Below are positions 6,881-13,353 of a stretch of DNA of 64,000 nucleotides, one piece after another. The translations under genes and the position numbers were made by a program. Each line of letters begins with the position of its first letter. The first letter of the stretch is position 1. The notes beneath the pieces were generated by a model. It did not search any database. It was not told where the DNA came from and saw only the letters and a program-made list of their open reading frames with translations. The stretch is from a virus, in IMG/VR virus record IMGVR_UViG_3300045135_002615, positions 1-64,000 of that record; one strand, written 5' to 3'.

Positions 6881-7827
6881 TGTTGAAGCAAAGACACCTC
6901 ATAATGAAATACGGGTTTAACCAAAGGCACTTAAAGAGTTTGATTGAGGAGGGTATCCTTAAGACCTTGCCCACAGAGGGCAAACGTAAAGTACCCCTCA
7001 TAGACCCTGAAAGTTTTGAAAGTCTTTTAGAAGGGGTACACTACCTCTCATGTAAGGAGTGTGGGTCGAGGGTTGCTCAAGTGTCACCAATGCACTTGAA
7101 ATCTTGTTCAGGCTTGTCTTTAGACTCCTACTTTAAGAAGCACACGGATGCTCCATACATGTGTGAGTTCACAAAGAAGAACAAGAAGAAGTCAGAGGAG
7201 CAAAAGATAAGACAGTCCGAAACCCTCAAGGCAAGGTTCAAGACCCCTGAAGGCGAGATCACCCGAAGGCAGATTAGTGAAGCAAGTATAAAAATGCAAC
7301 AGAGTGAGGTGGGAGATCGCATCAAAGATGCTCTTAGAGAAAATAACAAAAACCCTATCTCTCTCGCTAAAAAGAGCAAAAAGTCTAAAGCAATGTGGGC
7401 TACCAAGTCCCATCAAGAAAAGATAAAAAAGTGGCACAAGGATAACCGAGATCAAGTCCTTGAAAGCTGTAAGTACGCAAGAGAACACATCTCCCACACT
7501 TACACAAAACCGCACCATACTTTGAAACAGATGCTTGTTTCAGAGGGTATCGAGACTTTGACTGAACATAGCGTTTCTCACTACCATATAGATGAAGCCA
7601 TACCTTCTCTCAAAATCGCTATAGAGGTTGATGGGTGTTATTGGCATGGGTGCGATGCCTGTGGGTTTACCCCCACAAAAAGAATCGCAGGGAATGATAA
7701 AGCCAAAAACACAAACCTATCTAAGCTAGGGTGGGCTGTGCTTAGGTTAAAAGAACACGAGGTCTATGGTGACCCTGACTCTTGTCTTGAAAGAATAAAA
7801 AACCTAATCCAGCAAAGGAGCGTATGA
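6880..7827 (+). CDS. Free-standing Vsr-like (EDxHD-type) homing endonuclease inside the gene break
   Basis: The N-terminus (1-50) looks like a DNA-binding helical module. A zinc finger follows (C58, C61, H72, C76) with a conserved SLDSYF trailer. A long lysine-rich helical linker spans about 95-200. The catalytic domain at about 205-310 has HIDEAIP (D238), AIEVDGCYWHGC (E249, D251, H256) and GWAVLRLKEHEV, as in very-short-patch-repair-like nucleases. Endonucleases of this class are known between halves of genes split by split inteins. The gene overlaps its upstream neighbour by 1 nt and its downstream neighbour by 4 nt. It probably spreads the fractured arrangement by homing. Confidence 0.88.
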   Translation: MLKQRHLIMKYGFNQRHLKSLIEEGILKTLPTEGKRKVPLIDPESFESLLEGVHYLSCKECGSRVAQVSPMHLKSCSGLSLDSYFKKHTDAPYMCEFTKKNKKKSEEQKIRQSETLKARFKTPEGEITRRQISEASIKMQQSEVGDRIKDALRENNKNPISLAKKSKKSKAMWATKSHQEKIKKWHKDNRDQVLESCKYAREHISHTYTKPHHTLKQMLVSEGIETLTEHSVSHYHIDEAIPSLKIAIEVDGCYWHGCDACGFTPTKRIAGNDKAKNTNLSKLGWAVLRLKEHEVYGDPDSCLERIKNLIQQRSV

Positions 7828-8231
7828 TGGACAACTCGACCAAACAAGCAATCAAGCAGGCTTTCTTACAAGGGGAGCTTAAAGTTCTCTCCGTAGATAA
7901 CGACACCAACCAAGTAGACTACCAAGTCATCTCGGATGTGATGAAGCATCATACTCCACATAAGAGAATACTTCGAGTAGAACTCGATAATGGTCAGTTC
8001 GTCATCGCTACCCAAGACCACTCCCTATTCACTATCGAAGAGGGTAAAATCAAAGCCATTGAAACAGATCAGTTTTCTGTTGGAGATACTCTCGCTATCG
8101 TTGAAGACGGTCAAGTCAAAGGGTGTCTTATCACTAACATCTCTCAAGAGGATGACTGCGAACACACTTATGACCTCTGTGTGCCTAGGAACGAAAACTT
8201 TGTGCTTGCTAACGGAATACTAGCCCACAAC
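7827..8231 (+). other. Split intein C-half 2 (IntC2), 135 residues
   Basis: It has block B TQDH and block F with LCVPRNENFVL, and ends GILAHN before Ser +1 at 8232. It pairs with the Ser-1 IntN2. No endonuclease insertion is present. Confidence 0.88.
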
Positions 8232-8453
8232 TCGTATTCGATAGGTGGTATCAGCTTAGACTTAGACCGCTCCTCTAAGTATGAGTCTCTAAAGTCCACC
8301 GCTGAGTCCATGTGGTCTCAATCCGTTGAAGCAAAAGCACGCACTACCAAGTTTATGCGAGGTCTAAGGCAACCTAAATATGGTGTCGGTATTCGCAGTA
8401 GTTTTGGTCCTGCGGTTGGGCGAGGCGTTCTTTCACCGAGAAACTTTCTTTGA
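7827..8453 (+). CDS. Fractured virion-type protein, piece 3: IntC2 plus C-extein
   Basis: I chose the ATG at 7827, which lies 6 nt after the SD AAAGGAG; an ATG at 7824 is also possible. Residues 1-135 are IntC2, with TQDH (block B), EHTYDLCVPRNENFVL (block F) and the ending AHN. Residues 136-208 are the C-extein, starting SYSIGGISLDLDRSSKYESL and ending in a Gly/Arg-rich tail (GVGIRSSFGPAVGRG). Joining pieces 1, 2 and 3 would give a protein of 133 + 92 + 73 = 298 residues. The tail composition fits a structural protein. Confidence 0.9.
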   Translation: MDNSTKQAIKQAFLQGELKVLSVDNDTNQVDYQVISDVMKHHTPHKRILRVELDNGQFVIATQDHSLFTIEEGKIKAIETDQFSVGDTLAIVEDGQVKGCLITNISQEDDCEHTYDLCVPRNENFVLANGILAHNSYSIGGISLDLDRSSKYESLKSTAESMWSQSVEAKARTTKFMRGLRQPKYGVGIRSSFGPAVGRGVLSPRNFL

Positions 8454-8494
8454 TTTTTAGGGGTTTATCTTTGTAGAGACTCCGAAAAAAGTGC

Positions 8495-8524
8495 TTGACA
8501 TGCAAGTAAAGATTGGGGTATGTA
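8495..8524 (+). promoter_or_regulatory. Sigma70-like promoter
   Basis: TTGACA (8495-8500), an 18-nt spacer and TATGTA (8519-8524) precede the small zinc-finger ORF by 29 nt. It is one of the few places in the window with a consensus -35 hexamer. Confidence 0.5.
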
Positions 8525-8553
8525 TCTGAACTCAACCAAGAGAAAGGATACAT

Positions 8554-8724
8554 ATGTCAACTCATTGCCCTGCGTGTAAGAAGCAGGTGAGCCCAAAGGG
8601 GCTGCCAGGTCATATAAAAAAGTGCTCTCTATGGGACACCAAGATTGGGGTCCCATCATCAGAGTTCAACTTTGATGAATACTTCCAAAGGGGTTTGTAT
8701 GAGCCTCAAGGGTGCTACTTTTGA
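8554..8724 (+). CDS. 56-aa zinc-finger protein, likely homing-endonuclease fragment
   Basis: The peptide has CPACKK and a GHIKKC motif (C-x2-C ... H-x3-C), followed by FNFDEYF. The same order (C-x2-C, HLKSC, SLDSYF) occurs at residues 58-85 of the endonuclease at 6880. The rest of such a nuclease is absent, so this is either a stand-alone finger or a truncated homing gene. The ATG has SD GAAAGGA. The 3' end overlaps the pentapeptide gene starting at 8699 by 26 nt in another frame. Confidence 0.7.
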   Translation: MSTHCPACKKQVSPKGLPGHIKKCSLWDTKIGVPSSEFNFDEYFQRGLYEPQGCYF

Positions 8725-9634
8725 GGGTTGTCTTCTTGATGAGGTATTCTTCCACGAGTGTGACTCCTCATCACTTGAGGGTGTGGCCTTTGAGGGTTGT
8801 ACTTTGGGTGGTTACTTTGAGAAGTTCGAGGAGGCTACTTTCGTAGACTGCGAGGATGAGGACTACGAGGAAGACGAGGATGAGGTGGAAGTTGAGGACT
8901 TTCACGTTGACCTCTCGGAGTATGACATCTCGGAGTATGACATCTCGGAGATTGACCTCATCAAATTCATCGCTCAGCTCAAGGCGGAGCATGCCCCCGA
9001 AGCCCTACAGCTCACGGGGGCTGACCTCAGCGGTGCTGACCTCAGCGGAGCTGACCTCAGCGAGGTGGAGTTCTTCTCTGAGATTGACCTCACAGGGGCT
9101 AACCTCAGCGGTGCGAACCTCACTGATGCGTTCTTCGATGGGGTGAACCTCCGCGAGGCTGACCTCAGCGGTGCAAACCTCACGGGGGCGATCATCACGC
9201 CCGCCTCGCTCAAGCTCGCTAACCTCACAGGGGCTAACCTCAGCGGTGCTTGTCTCGGAGGCGACCTCTCAGGATCTAACCTCAGCGGTGCGACCTTGAC
9301 GGGGGCAGAGCTGATCGGTGCAACCCTGAAGGGTGCTGACCTCAGCGGTGCTGACCTGACGGGTGCGAACCTGAGCGGTGCGGACCTGACGGGTGCGGAC
9401 CTCTCAGGGGCTAAGCTCACAGGTGCTAAGCTCACTGAGGCTAACCTTGAGGGTGCTAACCTTGAGGGTGCTGACCTCACGGGGACTGACCTCACCCTCA
9501 CCAAGCTCGCTTATGGGGACTTGAGAGGGGTGACCCTCAAGGGTGCAGTCTTCGCCAACACCGACCTCACCAACGCCGACCTTGATGGTGTGAAACTCAC
9601 CAAGACCCAAATCAAGGCGGCGACCAAATCATAA
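8699..9634 (+). CDS. Pentapeptide-repeat protein 2, 311 aa, with acidic insert
   Basis: I chose the ATG at 8699 because AAGGGG lies 6 nt upstream and inside the preceding ORF; in-frame starts at 8675 (ATG) and 8645 (TTG) lack this. Residues 1-50 are degenerate repeats of the GATFEGC type. An acidic linker follows (about 53-95; DEDYEEDEDE, then SEYDIS repeats). From about residue 105 to the end runs a long regular A(D/N)LSG beta-helix. An 88-nt segment (8769-8856) is nearly identical to one in the next pentapeptide gene. The fold is secure; the target is unknown. Confidence 0.9.
   Translation: MSLKGATFEGCLLDEVFFHECDSSSLEGVAFEGCTLGGYFEKFEEATFVDCEDEDYEEDEDEVEVEDFHVDLSEYDISEYDISEIDLIKFIAQLKAEHAPEALQLTGADLSGADLSGADLSEVEFFSEIDLTGANLSGANLTDAFFDGVNLREADLSGANLTGAIITPASLKLANLTGANLSGACLGGDLSGSNLSGATLTGAELIGATLKGADLSGADLTGANLSGADLTGADLSGAKLTGAKLTEANLEGANLEGADLTGTDLTLTKLAYGDLRGVTLKGAVFANTDLTNADLDGVKLTKTQIKAATKS
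8769..8856 (+). repeat. 88-bp direct repeat, copy 1
   Basis: It matches 10351-10438 with three mismatches by my reading and encodes the same repeat-to-acidic-tail junction in both pentapeptide genes. It indicates duplication or gene conversion between neighbours. Confidence 0.85.
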
Positions 9635-9743
9635 AGCCACCACGAGATGGCTAACCTAAACGATTAAACACACACTTCATCACAGCCACCACGAGATGGC
9701 TAATCCTTAGAAGTGTAGAGCTCCTCGAAGTGTAGAGCTCCTC
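9635..9743 (+). repeat. Two kinds of short direct repeat in the intergenic region
   Basis: AGCCACCACGAGATGGCTAA occurs at 9635-9654 and 9684-9703; each copy can fold as AGCCA/TGGCT. AAGTGTAGAGCTCCTC occurs at 9711-9726 and 9728-9743, separated by one base. The remainder of the 238-nt gap to the next gene holds a terminator and a promoter-like box. Confidence 0.8.
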
Positions 9744-9749
9744 AATGTC

Positions 9750-9800
9750 AAAAGAGCCCGACTGACCTATCAAATGGTTGGTCGGGCTCTTTTTTTTTTT
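9750..9800 (+). terminator. Intrinsic terminator (loop orientation 1)
   Basis: GAGCCCGAC and GTCGGGCTC form the stem, extended inside by TGACC and GGTTG, followed by more than ten T. The loop reads TATCAAAT. The terminator at 10512 has the same stem with the complementary loop. Confidence 0.92.
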
Positions 9801-9817
9801 ACCTCCCCCCCCACCTC

Positions 9818-9831
9818 CTATTCATATAAGT
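9818..9831 (+). promoter_or_regulatory. CTATTCATATAAGT promoter-like box
   Basis: This 14-mer lies about 41 nt upstream of the ATG at 9873. The identical 14-mer is found at 12274-12287, and related TCATATAA boxes at 17666 and 24657. The repetition in front of separate genes suggests a phage-specific promoter class without a -35 box. Confidence 0.55.
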
Positions 9832-9872
9832 GATTAACGACAACAACGATAACTACCTACTAAGGAAAAGAA

Positions 9873-10496
9873 ATGTCAGACAAGAAGATTATAGATTTTG
9901 ATGAGTATGAGTGGAACTACGGCGACGATACCGTAAACTACGAAGGTCATGCTTTTTGGTTAAAGTTTGATGGTGACCTGACAGGTCACACCCTCACAGG
10001 GGCAACCATTGAGGGCACCCTCTTCAAGGGTGCGGATCTCAGGGGGGCAACCATTAAGGTAGAGGCTCTCACAGAGAGCCTCTTTGTGGATTGCAACCTT
10101 GAGGGTGCAACCCTCTCGGCAACTAATCGAGGCGTGAACCGCGTAGTCTGGACGGGCTGCAACCTTCGTGGTGCAACCATCAAGAACACCTGGCTTGATG
10201 GGGTATGCTTAAGGAACTGCGACCTTCGTGATGTAACATTCGAGGGCTGCTTATTTGATGTATATAATACTGTCCTTCTTCAAGATTGCAACCTGCAAGG
10301 TGCAACCTTTAAGGATTGCTCCTTGAGCTCTGATTTCGTTCTTCATGGGACATCACTTGAGGGTGTAACCTTTGAGGGTTGTACTTTGGGTGGTTACTTT
10401 GAGAAGTTCGAGGAGGCTACTTTCGTGGACTGCGAGGACAGGACTACGAGGACTACGAGGACTACGAGGATGACGAGGACTAAGAACCTCACCTAG
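9873..10496 (+). CDS. Pentapeptide-repeat protein 3, 207 aa, Cys-rich type with frameshifted tail
   Basis: Residues 30-175 contain degenerate pentapeptides of the pattern (D/N)CNLxGATFKDC, with Cys at regular intervals; this is a looser beta-helix than proteins 1 and 2. The C-terminal segment TFEGCTLGGYFEKFEEATF is shared with protein 2. The reading frame then runs through a GAC-TAC-GAG repeat in the wrong register, giving a basic RTTRTTRTTR tail. One extra base would give an acidic EDYEDYEDYEDDED tail ending at 10483. SD AAGGAAAAG precedes the ATG. A CATATAA box lies upstream and a terminator downstream. Confidence 0.87.
   Translation: MSDKKIIDFDEYEWNYGDDTVNYEGHAFWLKFDGDLTGHTLTGATIEGTLFKGADLRGATIKVEALTESLFVDCNLEGATLSATNRGVNRVVWTGCNLRGATIKNTWLDGVCLRNCDLRDVTFEGCLFDVYNTVLLQDCNLQGATFKDCSLSSDFVLHGTSLEGVTFEGCTLGGYFEKFEEATFVDCEDRTTRTTRTTRMTRTKNLT
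10351..10438 (+). repeat. 88-bp direct repeat, copy 2
   Basis: Copy of 8769-8856 with three mismatches. The sequence just after it is where the two genes diverge and where the frame changes. Confidence 0.85.
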
Positions 10497-10511
10497 ATAG
10501 AGACCCTCAAT

Positions 10512-10559
10512 AAAAGAGCCCGACTGACCATTTGATAGGTCAGTCGGGCTCTTTTTTTT
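10512..10559 (+). terminator. Intrinsic terminator (loop orientation 2)
   Basis: Same GAGCCCGAC/GTCGGGCTC stem as at 9750 with a perfect TGACC/GGTCA extension, then eight T. The loop reads ATTTGATA, the reverse complement of the loop at 9750. Confidence 0.92.
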
Positions 10560-10579
10560 ATCTAAAAGTGTCCTTAACT

Positions 10580-11038
10580 TCAAGTAAGGTCTAGACCTGC
10601 CTCTAACCATGAGAGGTCAAGTGTCCATTGATGCTGAGACCTCTCCTCCCACTTACTAAAGACACTCTCGATGTAGAGCTCTAACTGTAAAGGGTGCTTG
10701 AACTCGTTGAGTACAGCTATCTTGTTAAGCACTTGCTCCTGAACCTCAGGTGACTCTACAGAGAGTGTCCTCCCTAGATGCTTTGCCTTATGGCAGGTGG
10801 GGCATAAAGAGATCAACCCCTTGAGGGTCTGTGTCTTTGTCCCATCATCATAATGCCATATCTCATGACACTCTACGGGGTGTGTGGGACCTTTTTCGGA
10901 GCATATCTCGCATCGGTATTGAGCGTTTCGATATGACTGCCTCCGTAATGTGTCCCATCTCTCTTTAGAGAGGTTGGCTTCAGTGCGTAGGTTGTTGCCC
11001 CATGACGTTGAAGGGACAAGTTCAATAGTGAGTTTCAT
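10580..11038 (-). CDS. HNH endonuclease, 152 aa
   Basis: The protein has a zinc-binding HNH core: CEIC at 43-46, VECHEIW at 55-61 with catalytic-type His58, then LISLCPTCHKAKHLG at 75-89 carrying C79 and C82. Stand-alone HNH proteins of this size are common mobile or nicking endonucleases in phages. It is on the opposite strand from its neighbours and sits between two pentapeptide genes, which is typical of a mobile gene. A near-palindromic inverted repeat (11063-11117) overlies its promoter region. No intron signature was seen around it. Confidence 0.9.
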   Translation of the reverse strand: MKLTIELVPSTSWGNNLRTEANLSKERWDTLRRQSYRNAQYRCEICSEKGPTHPVECHEIWHYDDGTKTQTLKGLISLCPTCHKAKHLGRTLSVESPEVQEQVLNKIAVLNEFKHPLQLELYIESVFSKWEERSQHQWTLDLSWLEAGLDLT

Positions 11039-11062
11039 AGTGACCTCGTGGTGTTGTGGTGT

Positions 11063-11117
11063 TCACTTGACTTATAGGATCATGGTCATGGGAGGTTGTA
11101 TCTTATAAGTCAAGTGA
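11063..11117. promoter_or_regulatory. 14-bp inverted repeat in a divergent promoter region
   Basis: TCACTTGACTTATA (11063-11076) and TATAAGTCAAGTGA (11104-11117) are perfect complements spaced by 27 nt. Each arm contains TTGACTTATA and faces outward to one of the divergent genes (HNH to the left, pentapeptide gene to the right). It could be a bidirectional promoter/operator or a large hairpin. Confidence 0.6.
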
Positions 11118-11141
11118 TGAACATTTGAAAGGCACATTGAT

Positions 11142-12248
11142 ATGAGACTAACAAAGATAGATACATGGGTAGACGAGCCAATCAATACAGACCATCCCTT
11201 ACTGATCTCTAGTGTTGATTGGGCTCACACAGAGCTTGTAGATCGTGTGAATATCCCACTTGGCTCTAATGTCCAAGTGGGGTGCTCTTCTTCAGAGGAG
11301 TTGGACATTGAGGTGTGGCTAGAAGAAGCCGTTACCGAGGTCACCCGACAGACCTCAGTAGAAGGTATGGGTACTAGGACTTATCTTGAGCAAGAGACAC
11401 AGATCAAAGTGTTGGGTACAACGATCAGATCAATTTCCCCTCGCCCTATTAGGGTCAAGAACCTTGATGATGACAAGCAGTACCTCCTAGTGACTTCAGA
11501 TCACTTTAAGATCATAGAGATAGAGGGGGCATCCCTCACACTTGAGGAACAAGTAAAGCTGTACAGGGTGACACACGGACTGAGTAAGGATTTGCAAGGT
11601 ATTAGCTTGTCTAACTGCAAGGTCCCCTTTGACCTTAGCGGGTGCGACTTGAGCGGTAGTTCATTTGATCAAGTGGACTTCTTAGGTGATCTAAGGGGAG
11701 CTAATCTATCAGGGACACACCTCACATATTGTGATTTAAAAGGGTTGAACATTGAAGGGGCTGACTTCAGCAACAGCACCCTTAATAGCGTTGACTTCTC
11801 CTGCTCTAGCTTAAAGGGTTCAACCTTTTTAGACGCGGATCTTGATAGCCCCCTCTTTGTAACGTGTTCACTTGAGGGGGTGGACTTCACAAAAGCCAGT
11901 TTTAATGGTGGTGACTTTACTTGTGCTCTTTGTGAGGGGGTGGACTTTAGTGGTCTTGAGTATAGTTATGACGAGAGCTTGTCTGATTGTCTCAACGGCT
12001 ATCTTAATGACCCTAGGCTCTTGTTTAGTTGGGCGGATTTGAGGCGGGCTAAGTTTGATGGGTTGTCTTTGAACCATGCTCAGTTTAATGGTGCTACCTT
12101 GACGGGGGCAACATTTAAGGATTGTGATCTTAGTTCATCAGAAGACGACTACAGAGATGGTCGTTATGAATACTATTCAGAGGGCACGAACTTCAAGGGT
12201 GCAGAGCTAGGTCTAAAATTAAGGGTCACTTTAAGGGCTTATTTATAA
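11142..12248 (+). CDS. Pentapeptide-repeat protein 4 with N-terminal domain, 368 aa
   Basis: The first 150 residues are a non-repeat alpha/beta region that I do not recognise; it contains a VLGTTIRSISPRP strand pair and a LLVTSDHFKI motif. From about 160 to 350 there are degenerate pentapeptides (GCDLSGSSF, GADFSNSTL, GATLTGATF) with an acidic insertion near 275-295. The end (LGLKLRVTLRAYL) breaks the pattern and may reflect a late frameshift. A fused N-domain distinguishes it from the other four repeat proteins. Function unknown. Confidence 0.85.
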   Translation: MRLTKIDTWVDEPINTDHPLLISSVDWAHTELVDRVNIPLGSNVQVGCSSSEELDIEVWLEEAVTEVTRQTSVEGMGTRTYLEQETQIKVLGTTIRSISPRPIRVKNLDDDKQYLLVTSDHFKIIEIEGASLTLEEQVKLYRVTHGLSKDLQGISLSNCKVPFDLSGCDLSGSSFDQVDFLGDLRGANLSGTHLTYCDLKGLNIEGADFSNSTLNSVDFSCSSLKGSTFLDADLDSPLFVTCSLEGVDFTKASFNGGDFTCALCEGVDFSGLEYSYDESLSDCLNGYLNDPRLLFSWADLRRAKFDGLSLNHAQFNGATLTGATFKDCDLSSSEDDYRDGRYEYYSEGTNFKGAELGLKLRVTLRAYL

Positions 12249-12273
12249 AGATTTTTACCTCTCCCCCAAACTC

Positions 12274-12287
12274 CTATTCATATAAGT
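12274..12287 (+). promoter_or_regulatory. CTATTCATATAAGT promoter-like box
   Basis: Identical to the box at 9818, about 33 nt before the ATG at 12321, and also preceded by a C-rich stretch. Confidence 0.55.
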
Positions 12288-12320
12288 AGCTAAGAAACAA
12301 CAACACCTAAAGGAGAAAAG

Positions 12321-12761
12321 ATGTCAGATTATTGGCTTCAAGAGATGATTGAGACTGTAGGACGCCCCCTCACCGAGCGTGAGGCAGGGGTGATTTGGGA
12401 TGAGGCTCTCTCCAGGAGCGGTGTGGCAGACCTTCGCGGGTATCGCCGCACATCGCTCCAGACCCTTGAGGGTCAGCTTTATGGTCTGAGGGCTTATATG
12501 GACAGGTCGGAGGCTGACCCGCGAGGGTACATGATCGGTATCTCTGACCGAGATAGTAGCTACTACGCGACACCCTATAGTCGCCTCATCGAGGCGATCA
12601 AGGAGGTAGCAAAGAACCCTCCTATTTGCCGCCCTGCACATCAGTTGGAGGTGGCTAGTGAGGAGTCTGCGGGCTTCCTTCTCACTGAAGAGGAGGCTAA
12701 AGACCTCCCTGAAGGTGCCCTATTCACGGGTACTAATGGTCAGTGGTACATCCGTCTCTGA
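12321..12761 (+). CDS. Hypothetical protein, 146 aa
   Basis: I do not recognise it. It is a soluble, helix-rich protein (REAGVIWDEALSRSG near 21-35; LQTLEGQLYGLRAYM near 46-60) with a C-terminal TGTNGQWYIRL strand. Strong SD AAAGGAGAAAAG. It lies between a CATATAA box and a terminator, so it is its own transcription unit. Codon use is slightly more GC-rich than that of its neighbours. Confidence 0.85.
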   Translation: MSDYWLQEMIETVGRPLTEREAGVIWDEALSRSGVADLRGYRRTSLQTLEGQLYGLRAYMDRSEADPRGYMIGISDRDSSYYATPYSRLIEAIKEVAKNPPICRPAHQLEVASEESAGFLLTEEEAKDLPEGALFTGTNGQWYIRL

Positions 12762-12786
12762 TCTTCTTAAAGGATCTGATCTTCTT

Positions 12787-12830
12787 AAAGGCTCTGTCTA
12801 TCAGCAATGGTAGACAGAGCCTTTTTTTTT
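12787..12830 (+). terminator. Intrinsic terminator
   Basis: GGCTCTGTCTA and TAGACAGAGCC form an 11-bp stem with loop TCAGCAATGG and a run of nine T. It is preceded by a 16-nt direct repeat (CTGATCTTCTTAAAGG) that includes the stop of the upstream gene. Confidence 0.93.
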
Positions 12831-12863
12831 AATCTATGATTCATAGGGGAATGGAGGTGACAC

Positions 12864-13307
12864 ATGCGTTATTTAGTATCGAACCTTAAAGACCGATGGG
12901 GTAACTACGTTGAGATTACTCTGATCTCTAATGGAGCAGGGGTTGGTCAAGTTTGGGGCTATCATAACACTTATGAGAACTATATGGACTTCCATTGCGT
13001 CTCAGATTTGATTGCCCTCGCTAGTCGTAACCCTCGTGTATGGGAAGGAACTGCCATGCGTATAGCGGAGGTAGACCATAGCTCTTTAAATGCTTCTTTA
13101 AGAGGTAAGGGTCTTGGGGTACAGATGTACCTGAGATACGCAAGAGAACATTGGGACTTTAATGGAGGCAAGCCTTTCATCTTCATCCCGCAGTCTTGTA
13201 ATGACCAAGAGGGGACTACCTCAGATATGGCATTAAACGTATGGAGGTCACTAGCTCGCAAGTACCCTTCATCGGGTGAATGTATCCTCATCAGCAAGCG
13301 ACCTTAA
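12864..13307 (+). CDS. GNAT-like acetyltransferase, 147 aa
   Basis: The central segment VDHSSLNASLRGKGLGVQMY (70-89) matches GNAT motif A: a strand, then R80-G-K-G-L-G85 for the acetyl-CoA pyrophosphate, then a helix. GTTSDMALNVWRSLARKYP (about 117-135) fits motif B. The length is near the GNAT minimum. The substrate cannot be told; phage GNATs may modify host proteins. SD GGAGGTGA is present. It sits immediately upstream of the type IIG-like gene but with its own terminator boundary on the 5' side. Confidence 0.7.
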   Translation: MRYLVSNLKDRWGNYVEITLISNGAGVGQVWGYHNTYENYMDFHCVSDLIALASRNPRVWEGTAMRIAEVDHSSLNASLRGKGLGVQMYLRYAREHWDFNGGKPFIFIPQSCNDQEGTTSDMALNVWRSLARKYPSSGECILISKRP

Positions 13308-13315
13308 TATAAACC

Positions 13316-13353
13316 CCATCAGCCAACCTATCAAATAAGGAGAAAGCTGATGG
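13316..13353 (+). promoter_or_regulatory. Leader hairpin with SD in loop, start codon in stem
   Basis: CCATCAGC (13316-13323) pairs with GCTGATGG (13346-13353), which contains the ATG at 13350. The loop exposes the SD AAGGAG (13337-13342). A TATAAA box lies just upstream at 13308-13313. Confidence 0.55.

Noticed and set aside
8645-8698. Upstream TTG start extending pentapeptide protein 2
   Set aside because: The extra residues have no repeat character and lie inside the zinc-finger ORF; an ATG with AAGGGG SD exists at 8699.
8974-9504. Antisense ORF of 176 codons opposite pentapeptide gene 2
   Set aside because: Same repeat-driven artefact, with low-complexity APVRSAPLRSAP translation.
9635-9703. 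Two 20-nt repeats as a CRISPR fragment
   Set aside because: Only two copies, a 29-nt interval with no cas genes, and further different repeats beside them.
10580-11038. HNH gene as part of a group I intron
   Set aside because: It stands in an intergenic region between complete genes and I found no interrupted gene or intron core around it.
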